Assembly: GCA_030604525.1 (NCBI GenBank)
Contig: JAUVVQ010000001.1
Location: 52,643 to 116,642, forward strand
Origin: Phycisphaerae bacterium
GTDB lineage: Bacteria > Planctomycetota > Phycisphaerae > Sedimentisphaerales > Anaerobacaceae
Reading direction: 5' to 3'
DNA: 64,000 bases
The notes beneath the pieces were generated by a model. That model saw only the letters and a list, made by a program, of their open reading frames with translations, was not told the origin of the DNA and ran no database searches. A program made the position numbers and the translations under genes. Of this stretch, positions 50,901-61,509 are shown one piece after another. How positions within the stretch are numbered: the stretch's first letter is position 1; each line of letters starts with the position of its first letter.

Positions 50901-53900
50901 GATTTGGCACTGTCTGGATGCCACCCGGTACCTGTCAGAAGTATATTATCATCTGCATGAACGGTCATATATCCGTTACTTTTCAGCGGTGAGCTATTTA
51001 AGACCTGCACATCACTGCCGCTGTCTCCTCCAGGGCCGCGAGCAGTAATCGTCAAATCACGTGCAGACCTGACAGTGTCCTCAAGTGTAACGTTCCTACC
51101 TTCAATCTCGATGTTGCCAAGACCTGGGTTGCTGTTTATCGTCTTAACCTCGCCATAGGCGTGAACATCACCATCCCAGTTTTCGTCGTTATCGGCAAGC
51201 AGCTTCAGGTCTCCAGTTACATTTTTCGCCGCTTTGACATCGCCACCAAGAGTGATATTGCGGTCTGCTTCAACCGTCAAAGCTCCTTCGCCCATAAGCA
51301 TGGTGCCATCGCCACTGCCATTTCCTACAATCACATCCTGGCCGGCCTTTAGTGTTATACCGTCATCAGCCACCGTGTTGTTATGCAGGAGAATATCGCC
51401 GTTATTAGCAACACTGGCTGTTACGTCACCGCCCAGAGATATCGTGTTATCCGAGGCCATTATCTCAATACTTCCCCCGCCGTATGTAGTAAGTGTGCTG
51501 TCAGAGCGGAACTGTCCGTCAAGACTGCCGGGGATAAAATCAGCCATAAGAATCATATCACCGTTGTAAGCTTTAGCGGCTTTCTCAAGTGTAATATCCT
51601 CAGCCTGCATCCACATTGAGATACCAGAGCCGCCATCATCCAGCGCCGTTACTGTACCTTTAACAAGCACATCACCATCTTCATCAGCAACTGCACCGAC
51701 TGCTGTATCGGAGAGGTCGGCCTTAAGCATCATATGGCTGCCTGATTGAGTGTAGCTGTCGGTAGCGTTGTTGAGGGTAATATCTCTTCCTGCCCTGATA
51801 TCCAGGGTAGTACCGGCGTCAACAGTATCTGTTTCGATGTCATATCCAGCCGTCATAGCAATATAAGTCTCTGCTTCTACATCCTGAACAAGAATAGAGC
51901 CGGTGTACGTATTTTCATAATCAACAATGTTCATATTCAGATAAGGTTCTTCGCTGGTATCAAGGTTGTTATAACCCGTCAGAGTTTCACCAGAATGTCC
52001 TGTTGCCCGTACCGCCGTTATATCTATTTTTCCTGTTTCCGATTCAAGCTTGCCGCCTGCTCTGACATCACCACTGTATTGCAGATACTCATCAGGTTCA
52101 TAGGCTATGCCATAGAGACCATGAGCAACAATCGTCATATCTCCACCGGCAGTAGCACCTTCATCGAGGAAAACATTCATACCTTCGATGTCCATAGTAG
52201 TTCCGGAACTAAGCGCGCCTTTGGCCCAAACGTGAGAGCCATATCGCTTATCGATGTCGGCCTGCAGATTCATATAACCACTGTGAGCAGTTGCATCGCC
52301 GCCGAGTGTAATCTCGTGAATGGCCTGAATATCGATATTCTGGCCGGCTTCTATTGCCCAATCAGAATAATCATCATGGTTTTTAACGGTGTAAGCATCA
52401 TCACCAGTATTACCCGCGTCACCGTAAATATCAATAGAGCCGGTTTCAGCCAGGAGAGATATGTCTTCGCCGTCAATTCCAGCGTCTCCCAGGAATATGG
52501 TATTTTCTTCCAGTGAGCTGCCGCCATCTTTACCCAGTTCAATGTCTGTCTGGGCATGCGCTCCGATGGAGGCCCACTTATTAGCAGCATTGTCGCCGGA
52601 GTCCGATGTTACTGAGCCAGTGTCGCTTATCAATGTCAGGTGAGTATTTCCCTGATTGGCAAACAAATAATCAGCCGTATCAAGCGATAAACCCTGATGC
52701 ATTGTCAGTTTGCTGCCGGTTACACTTATAGTGGTGTTTCCCGCCTGTATCTCATCCCCAGCTATGAGCGTCAGCGATGTCGTACCGTCCAGGGTCGTAG
52801 CATTCTCGTAAGGGTCAGGGCTGTTCAAAAGAACTAAGTCAGTTCCCGCCTGAAGTGTTGCAGGAAGCGTAACGTCTGTATCGTTGTAAAGCGTAAGGTT
52901 ACCCGCAATAGCGGTAACATCACCGTTAAGAGTTATCGTGCCTGGCTCATAAGTAGGAGTAGGATTACCTACCCACTCGCCTGGACGCAACCAAGCCCAG
53001 TGGTCCCATGACCAATCCCAGTCTCCCTGCTCCCATATCTTCTGGTCGGTAACACCGGTAACTGAAATATCGATATTACCACCGGCAGTGAGGGCTGCCG
53101 TCTCTATATTATGAAAGCCGTCAACAGGGTCTTCGCCCCATCGTCCGGTCAGGGATAAGTCGCCGCCGACATCCGCATCGCCTTCAAGCGTAATGCCATT
53201 GGCTAAAACAGTCATATCACCGACGGCATTGATAGTATCTTTTGCATGCACATCGCCGCCCTGCTTCACTTCCAAAGGCTGCTCCTCTTTGTAGTGTGTC
53301 CATCCATCCCACCAATCCGTCCAGTAGTCATCATACTGCGTTGGCAGTCCGGCCTGGGCCTTCAAATCGCCTGTTATGTCGATAGCTTCTTCGAAGTGAA
53401 TATCTCCCCTCGCTGTGGCCGTTAAGTCCTGGACATTGTCGATGGCATTGGACCATACATCGCCGGCAGCAAGAACCAGCTCTCCGACTACTGCCTCTCC
53501 GCCTACTGCACTTACCGTACCGGTTTGGCCTGAGGTGTTTTTGTATCCGAATTCAGTCCACATATTGGAGTTCTCACCACCAATTCCGCCGTTGTCAACC
53601 GTGTGATGTTCTATATTATTGACTTTCAGCGTTTTAACAATAGTCGGACTTCCCGGCTGGGCAAGAACCATCTCGTCGCCAGCGACCATTGCAACTAATC
53701 CACCTGGATTTGTTATTATGGTCCCTGCATTAAGAACGTTCTTTCCAACCAGATAGACGCTGTCTACGGCATTGATAGTGCCGTAGTTCGCCACTACCCT
53801 CGCACCAGAATAGCTGCTCGGATTTGTAAATACCATATCCCCGCCGTTAACGGCATCGTGGAAAGCAGCATTCGACATATTCATGCTTGATGCCACCAAC

Positions 53901-54313
53901 TGGTTGGCATTGACACTGGAGGTGGGGCCAAAAATAACTCCCGAAGGATTAACAATGAAAATCCTCATGTCGCTTGCGCTCAGCGCCCCATTAAAGTTCG
54001 TTCTGCCTCCCAACATTATCTTGTTCAGCACGGCAGAGTTGCTCATTAAGCCCTGCGTGAACGTCACGCTTTCGCCCGAGGCGGTATTGAAACCGTCCCA
54101 CTTGATAACCGACTCTGCCTGATTAACCGCAACCGAACTGTTTGGAATACCGTCAATGATAGTCCCGCCGCCAACCTGCCACTGTCCGTTTTGCGGTGAG
54201 GCCTGCGCCATCTGCATTGGAAAGCCGAAGAGCATATAGGCCGTCAGAAAGCACGCTACTATCTGCCTTAAATAATACTTTTTCGAAATTCTTCTAATGT
54301 TCTTCATTTTCAT
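47963..54313 (-). CDS. Filamentous-haemagglutinin-like TpsA exoprotein (two-partner secretion)
   Basis: TPS domain NGQWQVGGGTIIDGIPNSSVAVNQAESVIKWDGFNTASGESVTFTQ...NPSGVIFGPTSSVNANQLVASS; long region of degenerate beta repeats (GGDVTA / AGDDILI / HNNT); next to a TpsB gene. Confidence 0.92.
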   Translation of the reverse strand: MKMKNIRRISKKYYLRQIVACFLTAYMLFGFPMQMAQASPQNGQWQVGGGTIIDGIPNSSVAVNQAESVIKWDGFNTASGESVTFTQGLMSNSAVLNKIMLGGRTNFNGALSASDMRIFIVNPSGVIFGPTSSVNANQLVASSMNMSNAAFHDAVNGGDMVFTNPSSYSGARVVANYGTINAVDSVYLVGKNVLNAGTIITNPGGLVAMVAGDEMVLAQPGSPTIVKTLKVNNIEHHTVDNGGIGGENSNMWTEFGYKNTSGQTGTVSAVGGEAVVGELVLAAGDVWSNAIDNVQDLTATARGDIHFEEAIDITGDLKAQAGLPTQYDDYWTDWWDGWTHYKEEQPLEVKQGGDVHAKDTINAVGDMTVLANGITLEGDADVGGDLSLTGRWGEDPVDGFHNIETAALTAGGNIDISVTGVTDQKIWEQGDWDWSWDHWAWLRPGEWVGNPTPTYEPGTITLNGDVTAIAGNLTLYNDTDVTLPATLQAGTDLVLLNSPDPYENATTLDGTTSLTLIAGDEIQAGNTTISVTGSKLTMHQGLSLDTADYLFANQGNTHLTLISDTGSVTSDSGDNAANKWASIGAHAQTDIELGKDGGSSLEENTIFLGDAGIDGEDISLLAETGSIDIYGDAGNTGDDAYTVKNHDDYSDWAIEAGQNIDIQAIHEITLGGDATAHSGYMNLQADIDKRYGSHVWAKGALSSGTTMDIEGMNVFLDEGATAGGDMTIVAHGLYGIAYEPDEYLQYSGDVRAGGKLESETGKIDITAVRATGHSGETLTGYNNLDTSEEPYLNMNIVDYENTYTGSILVQDVEAETYIAMTAGYDIETDTVDAGTTLDIRAGRDITLNNATDSYTQSGSHMMLKADLSDTAVGAVADEDGDVLVKGTVTALDDGGSGISMWMQAEDITLEKAAKAYNGDMILMADFIPGSLDGQFRSDSTLTTYGGGSIEIMASDNTISLGGDVTASVANNGDILLHNNTVADDGITLKAGQDVIVGNGSGDGTMLMGEGALTVEADRNITLGGDVKAAKNVTGDLKLLADNDENWDGDVHAYGEVKTINSNPGLGNIEIEGRNVTLEDTVRSARDLTITARGPGGDSGSDVQVLNSSPLKSNGYMTVHADDNILLTGTGWHPDSAKSNYDMELWANYDGGTVGNMTAYHDLRSLYGDIDIYSADETTFLYGDYVDAGGSVYLHNNTEAAGDIIAYQDVTIDGTLTLIGDDSGCWGHSDQYITATNGQLYANDWVHKLSPSLGTGNLEMFGGFNGPLYPDMDYSVWTQDVTVDGGELAILGNACVRLDGSIYSTGDMTLAANYDGIASTPSSPGPPSPSIPYDYLVHYNGTIESLNGDVDLSAQNSFIALDGGNASEYVTAGDDILIRDYTWVQYSRKLDAGDDVVLAAGKRLQGNQNLTIEAGDNIVLGGDVVVKGSLVAKAGLDNPSSWCPPSSSEGFIEAAGDITAADMLLTAGWGWPGYEVSTPTQTYVHVAGMLTSTAGDITVGAQHDIVLGGKDVDGTWTSVDAAGNLTLDGDWHSPYYGDGYKGGDVVVDGAINAGGSADMFANNITLGGDVVAGGDIILTSGTSSDFADPSPEGDVTAHGNLTSTGGSVEIYSDGDTTYLGGDVTAFADVLLNNNTRFMGFDDQHVTAQNGMITANGWLEKLFTSLYLHADGDISLADYVTAGCCLDGDFFNGFEASAFEILRPQMSCGGVSIISDAGKIFTPGYGDTLNVAITGSSSYLLGTGVDLPYGDGKAAIVIISKEDLKLGSGAELTACGVYDTTGTVDDRAAINFLDYDGSFPAGAPRDQGDPFDLAIYVASTEGNVDVSAPVSIMSSEWIVSEIRDIDGGKGAMVIDAYDTVTFGSAFEDSLAGNGVTSDVGNRLEVVSRRSEWLEDAVGRLPYVIGGGPFVSGYNYVLRGSGADNSAIGDGAPAWVLIARSPTPELSSEGGQIAEEQEFGEGGCPALMQWLAGEIGLPADEIQIYFSEAYAYSTDIQPCETCSRLRDASLILQDPEGNRIAALAQVVNEYITAPTPPSDEQMAMIASTFAEHTGDATYYADAGAWIDALAQYVGIMNSELGFTTTESMAFVGKYITPVTGTGNASLISYVEGRLSVLGG

Positions 54314-54400
54314 TTCCCCTAACTTAAACTCAATCTTTTCATCTATAGCTCCGTCCCAACTTTATATTTCCTTACCCGACCACACAGCCGGGATATATTT

Positions 54401-56788
54401 TTACCATCGGTACATCAGATTAACGTTTAACCTTCCGTCACCCGTTCTCGTACCCGGGGTATCAAGCAACGGATAACCATAATAGACTCCGCCGCTGAAA
54501 TTATCTCCGAGTTCGAGCAACAAACCGCCGCCGGCTGAACACATCTCTTCGTGTCTTTTTTCGCCGATACCAGCAACGGGATTCCGGATGGTACTTCTGC
54601 CGTAATCAACAAAAGCAAGCGGCGCTAATTTCCTGAGAAACGGCTGTTTCTTCATTTGGTCCTGCGCCTGCCCTTGCTGCTGAGGGTTAAGTGTCTGGCC
54701 ATATTTAACAAGGTCAAATTCGTATTGTAACGATGCAAGAATTCCGCCATCAGCTACAACTTCATACTCATCATAACCCCTGACCGAATACATCCCGCCA
54801 AATGAAGTCATCTTTGCGGGAGCCAATCTTTCATCGGAACCTACCCATCGAAAGCTTCCGCTGAATCGACCGACCTTATTCGGGTCAAGATACTGGCTGT
54901 GATTCGCTACAGCGGAATATATACTGAAGTCAGATTCTGCACCGGTTCTTGCTGCGATGAATTCTGCTGCACCAGATTCTCCCCCCATGCTTTCCCAACT
55001 TTCAAGACCTACGCTGGTTTTTGACAAGTCATCTGAGCGATGTAAATCAAGACCATAACCCCACATCCAGAAATGAACATTGCTTCCGAGATACATCGGG
55101 AATATCGAAGGCGTAACCTTACTTCTGGTATGTTCGAGCATACCCTTAACATCCAGGAACCAGCCATCGCCCAGTAACCAGGTATCCGGCTCGGTCTGCA
55201 GAGCGTTGTAACGCAATACACCACCATAGAAATCACCGTTACCGATGAAATTAATACCGGCATTTCCACTTACATCATATTGGCTGTATCCGCCATAAAC
55301 ATTAAGACGCAGCCTCGGACCTATCAGAGGAAAATCATAACTGCCGTATATCGAATACTCATCTTCAATCCCCTTTTCCCATGGCGCCTGATAAACCACA
55401 TTAAAGGTATCATCTATTCCCAAAAGATTCGTGTTAATAACACCTACCCGAGGAACCCATCGTTTGTCTTTCGTGCCGGCGTTATCTACCTGAACGAACC
55501 AATGCCAGGGGTTTGCTTCGTAAATATCATATTCAACAGACAAAGATTTCGGAGTTGCCCCTTTGGTAACCACGCCAGAAACATATCTGTCAGGATTAAT
55601 GTTCAAAAGATTGATAAAGTCATCCAATTCTTTCTGATTAGCAACTTCACCCGCTTTGACCGGCGACCAGTCTTTAACATATGAGCTTTTCAGGAAACCT
55701 TCCTCAACCGGATTCTGGTTCGGGTCATATGCTCTAACCGCAACAGCGCTTACCAGCGCTTCCAAAACTTGTATTGGAAGGACGCCTTCTTTAAGCTTCT
55801 GCTGGGCATCAATCGCCTCAGAAGGAACATAAACATAAATACCTGCATAATTTCGCTGCTGATAAATCGAGAGGATATATTGAGTCAGACCTTGAATCGA
55901 CCTGGCAGAAACCTTATGAGATTCATCTGGTTCCAGCATAACATCCTGAATATCCCGCAAATTATAAAGAGCTAAACTCTCAGCCTCCGACAAAAGACTC
56001 TTAGATGCATTGAAGATTGCTGGAATATTTTCCAAAAGTTCATCTGTGGGAATCAGTGTATTTCCGCTTATTCGAATTTCTTCGACTGTAAATCGCGCAC
56101 TGGTATCTTCAGGTAAATTTATCTGAGCAATACTCGCCTCCTCCATCTGGCGTTTCAATCCCATATTTATTTTTGCTGACTTTTGGAGGTAATTATCCTC
56201 GATTTGTTTCTTCTCTTGCACTGTTTGCTCTTCTAAATCTTCCTCCTCTTTATTAAGCTTTGCTAAACCATCTTTATAATCCAGCTTTAACCGTGAAAGC
56301 TTTTCTTCATAATCAGTTTTTGCCTGCGACTTCTCCGGCTTTGCAGCATCCTTTATCGACTGCTTGTATTCTGATTTCAATGCTGCTGCGTCTTCTTTAT
56401 ATTTCCCTTTCAGTTGCGCCCTTTTCTCCTTTATGCTTTGGGACTGGCTTTTCTCTCTTTCATCCAACGCTTTTAACTGTTCTTTTTTCTCAATCTTTGC
56501 TTGAGAAATTTGTTCCTCAGTTTGTTTCTTTGCCTGCTTATTTAATCTTTTGAGTTGAGCTTTTTCTTCCCGTTTAGCTTCGGCCCTTTGTTTAGCTTCT
56601 CTTTTTGCTCTCTCCTCAACATCCTTTCGCTCTTCTAATTTTTTAGCAGCCAGGGCCTTTTGCTGTGCTGTAAGCTGTTCCTCTCCACCAAAAAACAAAA
56701 ACTTTCCCGAAGCATTGTTGGAAAACAAAAGCGTTACAAAAAACAACATTGTAATTGTCCAGAACATTCGCGCACTTTTTAACATAAT
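54401..56788 (-). CDS. ShlB/FhaC-family TpsB outer-membrane transporter with long coiled-coil N-terminal extension (ORF opens at 56833)
   Basis: POTRA-like ARFTVEEIRISGNTLIPTDELL; barrel region with SFGGMYSVRGYDEYEVVADGGILASLQYEFDL; Lys/Glu-rich coiled-coil before the POTRA domain. Confidence 0.88.
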   Translation of the reverse strand: MMLKSARMFWTITMLFFVTLLFSNNASGKFLFFGGEEQLTAQQKALAAKKLEERKDVEERAKREAKQRAEAKREEKAQLKRLNKQAKKQTEEQISQAKIEKKEQLKALDEREKSQSQSIKEKRAQLKGKYKEDAAALKSEYKQSIKDAAKPEKSQAKTDYEEKLSRLKLDYKDGLAKLNKEEEDLEEQTVQEKKQIEDNYLQKSAKINMGLKRQMEEASIAQINLPEDTSARFTVEEIRISGNTLIPTDELLENIPAIFNASKSLLSEAESLALYNLRDIQDVMLEPDESHKVSARSIQGLTQYILSIYQQRNYAGIYVYVPSEAIDAQQKLKEGVLPIQVLEALVSAVAVRAYDPNQNPVEEGFLKSSYVKDWSPVKAGEVANQKELDDFINLLNINPDRYVSGVVTKGATPKSLSVEYDIYEANPWHWFVQVDNAGTKDKRWVPRVGVINTNLLGIDDTFNVVYQAPWEKGIEDEYSIYGSYDFPLIGPRLRLNVYGGYSQYDVSGNAGINFIGNGDFYGGVLRYNALQTEPDTWLLGDGWFLDVKGMLEHTRSKVTPSIFPMYLGSNVHFWMWGYGLDLHRSDDLSKTSVGLESWESMGGESGAAEFIAARTGAESDFSIYSAVANHSQYLDPNKVGRFSGSFRWVGSDERLAPAKMTSFGGMYSVRGYDEYEVVADGGILASLQYEFDLVKYGQTLNPQQQGQAQDQMKKQPFLRKLAPLAFVDYGRSTIRNPVAGIGEKRHEEMCSAGGGLLLELGDNFSGGVYYGYPLLDTPGTRTGDGRLNVNLMYRW

Positions 56789-57871
56789 CTGTCTCCTTAA
56801 ATAAGAGATAAAAAGACTGCAAAGGGATACCACTAAAGCTTTGAATTACCTATTACAGTTTCCCTTGAAAGAGTCTTGGCGAGCTTTTTCACAATAAAGG
56901 TACAAACAGCTAAGCGAAAAAGCGATAAGGATGTCTTTTTACTTTTTCTTGCTTTAAAAAAGAATATTAACCTCTATCCATACACACTTAAGATACCTCA
57001 TCCCTAAGGTAAATATATTTGGTTATTTTACCCTTTTTAACATTCTATGTCAACACCAAACTGTCTATATTCCAACTTCTGCCTTTATCTGCAGTATTTT
57101 CCGGCTTTTTAAGCACATAAGGCCTGGTATAGAACATTTGGCTCAGGGTAAAAAATGCTTTTCCCTCTAAAAAATTCTTCTGAATTTCTCTTGACTCGGT
57201 TAGTCAAACAACCATTTCTTATTAAGTCCAAAATCAAACCCTTCATTCAACCGCCTCTACCTACTAAACCTGAACCATCCTTTAAGAGTTTTGATACACC
57301 TGATACATTTTCCTATAAACTTAGAAATATAAAATTTGGGATAGGAAAGCAAAGAAAAAAAATGGAAATGTAAACTTTTTTTTCGGCGTTATCAGTACTG
57401 ATATCGAGGATTGCAAGAAGCTGACATGCAATCATTCTCAAGCCGCTAAAAGCGCATTGATTATCGGACGAAACACACCTTAAAAGAAAATGCTGTATTT
57501 TCATCAAATTAAAATTTCGGCGGCAAGTGGAAATTTATCTGTATCTGTGACGGTCTTTGTTAAAAAACAACATGGCTTCGGAATTTTCTATGCTTCTTAT
57601 ATTCTCTTGTAAAAACTCATATTGACAGTTCTTTTTAACTTATGATTTGTGCGGTTTATATCTGCGAGATATACGTTGAACCAAAACAATTCTTTTTCTT
57701 GACCATATATCCTGATTGACAGTTTGGCTTGCAAAACCTGCCAACAACAATAAACAAATTCACATACACTAACAAACTGCCCTGCCCGGCCAGGACGTAT
57801 TTGTAATACCAAAACAGTCTTTGAAATTTACCCACCGCTTAAGATTAAAAACGGTAATTATAAAATGTTAA

Positions 57872-57891
57872 CTTGCTGTCTTGACAGCAAG
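57872..57891 (-). terminator. Hairpin downstream of the esterase gene
   Basis: CTTGCTGTC-tt-GACAGCAAG perfect 9-bp inverted repeat just past the stop of the 57916 gene; only a weak T-tract. Confidence 0.4.
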
Positions 57892-57915
57892 CTCATAAGA
57901 ATACACTTTTTATCT

Positions 57916-59028
<1,113 letters not shown>

Positions 59029-59215
59029 TTAAAAGTCTACTCCAATTTTTCACGGAATTCTCACAGGCAAGTAATTAATTTAACTCTATTGCTCGGTAAA
59101 GAACATATCGAATTATGGTATTATAACGCTCTTGTTTTTTCTGATATAGCTAAAATTCTCAAAAGGGTAACGAGTTGTTTTTCGCCTGATTACCACACGG
59201 CTGAGTTCATCTCAC

Positions 59216-60076
59216 TTACAAACCATAATTAAGCGCACCCTGCATCCATTTCGGCCATTCTTCGGGGTCATAAGGCCATGGGACTATATCAGGGTTCCCC
59301 CAATCAGGGTCCTTATTCCAACGAAGCATCCATAACTGTTTAATTCCGATTTTTTTTACAGTCCAATCCAGGAAGAGCATATTAATAGACAAATTGTGAC
59401 GGTCTAAATTCCATCGGTTAATATTTGGCCCATCTATCGGACCATGATATCTTAGTTCTGCAGGCTCGTCGTGCGGGTCCGGAAAACCGCCTGTATAATT
59501 GCAATCGCCAAAAAGAGGAATTTCTGAAGTCCTTCTAACTCGGACGGTGTGGTAGTAAAGGGAATACTCCTCATCACTATTTAATTTGACTAAATCTGCA
59601 CTGCTGACAAACGCATTTTTACCATAGCTGCCGTAAGCCCAGGTATTTCCGATTTTGTAATATGGCTGGTCCACTACTTCATCCGCAACCAAAGGGTCAT
59701 CGAGAATCTGAAAATCCCATGCGGTGAGCGGGTCTGAATAATATTCCAGGTTCGACCAGCGGTCGGTGGTTGCTGGACATAAACAAATCTCGAAGTCCTG
59801 ATAATATCGTCTCATTAAGGGCACCCAGGCGTGGTAAAATTCCACGCCGTTAATCACATTCATATCCATAAGCGTTCCATCATTGTCATCAGCATACATA
59901 TTAAACATCAATCCCCACTCGTGTAAATTATGCTTACATAGAGCATCTTGAGCCTGAGCTTTGACTTTCGTAAGGGCAGGTGCCAGAATTGACATCAAAA
60001 GCGCTATAATGGCAATGACAACCAAAAGCTCGATTAATGTAAAAGCATTTTTATTACTCATAAAAATATCCTCCAT
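59216..60076 (-). CDS. Prepilin-type N-terminal cleavage/methylation protein (planctomycete-type, DUF1559-related)
   Basis: NAFTLIELLVVIAIIALLMSILAPALTKVKAQAQDALCKHNLHEWGLMFNMYADDNDG. Confidence 0.88.
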   Translation of the reverse strand: MEDIFMSNKNAFTLIELLVVIAIIALLMSILAPALTKVKAQAQDALCKHNLHEWGLMFNMYADDNDGTLMDMNVINGVEFYHAWVPLMRRYYQDFEICLCPATTDRWSNLEYYSDPLTAWDFQILDDPLVADEVVDQPYYKIGNTWAYGSYGKNAFVSSADLVKLNSDEEYSLYYHTVRVRRTSEIPLFGDCNYTGGFPDPHDEPAELRYHGPIDGPNINRWNLDRHNLSINMLFLDWTVKKIGIKQLWMLRWNKDPDWGNPDIVPWPYDPEEWPKWMQGALNYGL

Positions 60077-60201
60077 TAAAATATCTCTTCATTTTTTAAA
60101 ACATCGCTGTCTGTTTTTAAGATACACACAGAGCAACCTTTGTTCCACATAATTATGGGACTATTAACAAATAATCAGACATATTTATCGGTCTTTAGGA
60201 A

Positions 60202-60243
60202 TGGGCGGTATTGGACTTGAACCAACGACCTCCTGCGTGTCGA
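60202..60243 (-). tRNA. 3' half of a tRNA, probably tRNA-Val(GAC); 5' half absent
   Basis: Minus strand: GACACGCAGGAGGTCGTTGGTTCAAGTCCAATACCGCCCA. T-arm GTTGG-TTCAAGT-CCAAT pairs and the acceptor 3' strand is ACCGCCC+A; no CCTGC anticodon-stem partner, D-arm or 5' acceptor lies upstream. Confidence 0.7.
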
Positions 60244-60682
60244 GAACAATTGACTATTTTGTAAGTGTTTGTCATTTATGACTTTATGTCATAAGGTTAT
60301 TTTTAGCAACAGGTTACAACTTCGCCATTGTTCGCCACTATTCGCCGGAATGTCTCATTTTTGCTGATGACGTACAGTCAAATAACCACAACCCAGTTTT
60401 TAGGTTAAAAAACGGGATAAGTTGGAGAAACGGACACGTAATCCGTGTGTCTTTGCTTTATGGCAAACGGGTGTTCAATACGTTCATTTTTTTGAGATTT
60501 TTTAAGTCTTTGATATTACAAATCTTATGGATTTACAGTTTTTGTGATTTTATGAGCTATTTGGGCTTTTGGTTGTATGTTAGCTGTATGTGCACTAAGG
60601 AGACTGATGTGGATAAACCGGACAATCCAATTGCAACTATCCAGCACTATGGCTGTGGCCTGCCCCAGTTTCTTGTACCAGT

Positions 60683-61412
60683 TGTGCGGATCCTTGCTCA
60701 AGACACTTCGCCGCAAATGCCGCTGGCGGCTGGTTGGTACTACCGGCAATACTGTTACTCGGTGCTCGGCTCAAGCGGTATGAGGGAAATGCCATAAAAG
60801 TAAACAGTATTCCGTTCCTTGCACTGGGCAGTTGGGCTTTGATTATCGGCTGGTTTGGATTTAATGTGATGAGTGCAGGTACGTTGGAAAATATCTCTGG
60901 CCTTGTCGCAATAAATTCCCTTATGGCTATGGTAGGGGGTACGCTCGCAGCACTATTCGTATCGAGAAACGACGCTGGTTTCGTGCACAATGGGGCGTTG
61001 GCTGGCCTTGTGGCTGTTTGCGCCAGTTCGGACCTTTACCACCCCATAGCTGCTTTAGTGGTTGGAGCTATAACCGGAGCAATCTTTATGTTCCTTTTTG
61101 TGGCAGAAACTAATACCTGAAAGATCGATGACGTTTTGGGCGTTTTAGCCGCTTCATGGGGTTTGTGGGGCGTGGGGCGGTATCGCTGCCGGTATCTTCG
61201 GGCTTCACGCACTTGGCGAACGTGGAGGCATATCTTTTTTCGCTCAGATGTTGGTTACATCTATAATAATTATTTTCACTCTCTTGGCCAGCACCTTCGT
61301 TTATGGTATTCTGAAATTGACGGTAGGGATTCGCCTTGACGCCCAGGAAGAACTAATAGGAGCAGACCTTACTGTCCATAGGATAGAAGCAAATCCTGAG
61401 GATGCTTTCTAA
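60683..61412 (+). pseudogene. Ammonium transporter (Amt family), N-terminally truncated and frameshifted
   Basis: AGGWLVLPAILLLGARLKRYEGNAIKVNSIPFLALGSWALIIGWFGFNVMSA...NGALAGLVAVCAS, then an in-frame TGA at 61118-61120, KIDDVLGV, then +1 frame LPLHGVCGAWGGIAAGIFGLHALGERGG...ANPEDAF* ending at 61412. Confidence 0.8.
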
Positions 61413-61509
61413 AACATATTGGCTCTGTATAGAATGCCTCCGCAGGGCAGTTTGTAAGCGTGAGTGTTAATTTCTGGAAAGCTGTGTAAAATACGGAGCA
61501 GAACGAATA

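Noticed and set aside
51746-52516. 256-aa plus-strand ORF antisense to tpsA
   Set aside because: Low-complexity translation complementary to a repetitive coding strand; no recognisable domain. The minus-strand frame is clearly the gene.
57155-57373. 72-aa plus-strand ORF in the gap after tpsB
   Set aside because: AT-rich, no homology signal that I recognise, no clear ribosome-binding site.
60425-60500. tRNA-Thr(CGT)-like anticodon arm (acggacacgtaatccgt)
   Set aside because: The loop has A instead of T at position 33, and no acceptor stem or standard T-arm could be assembled; not called as a tRNA gene.
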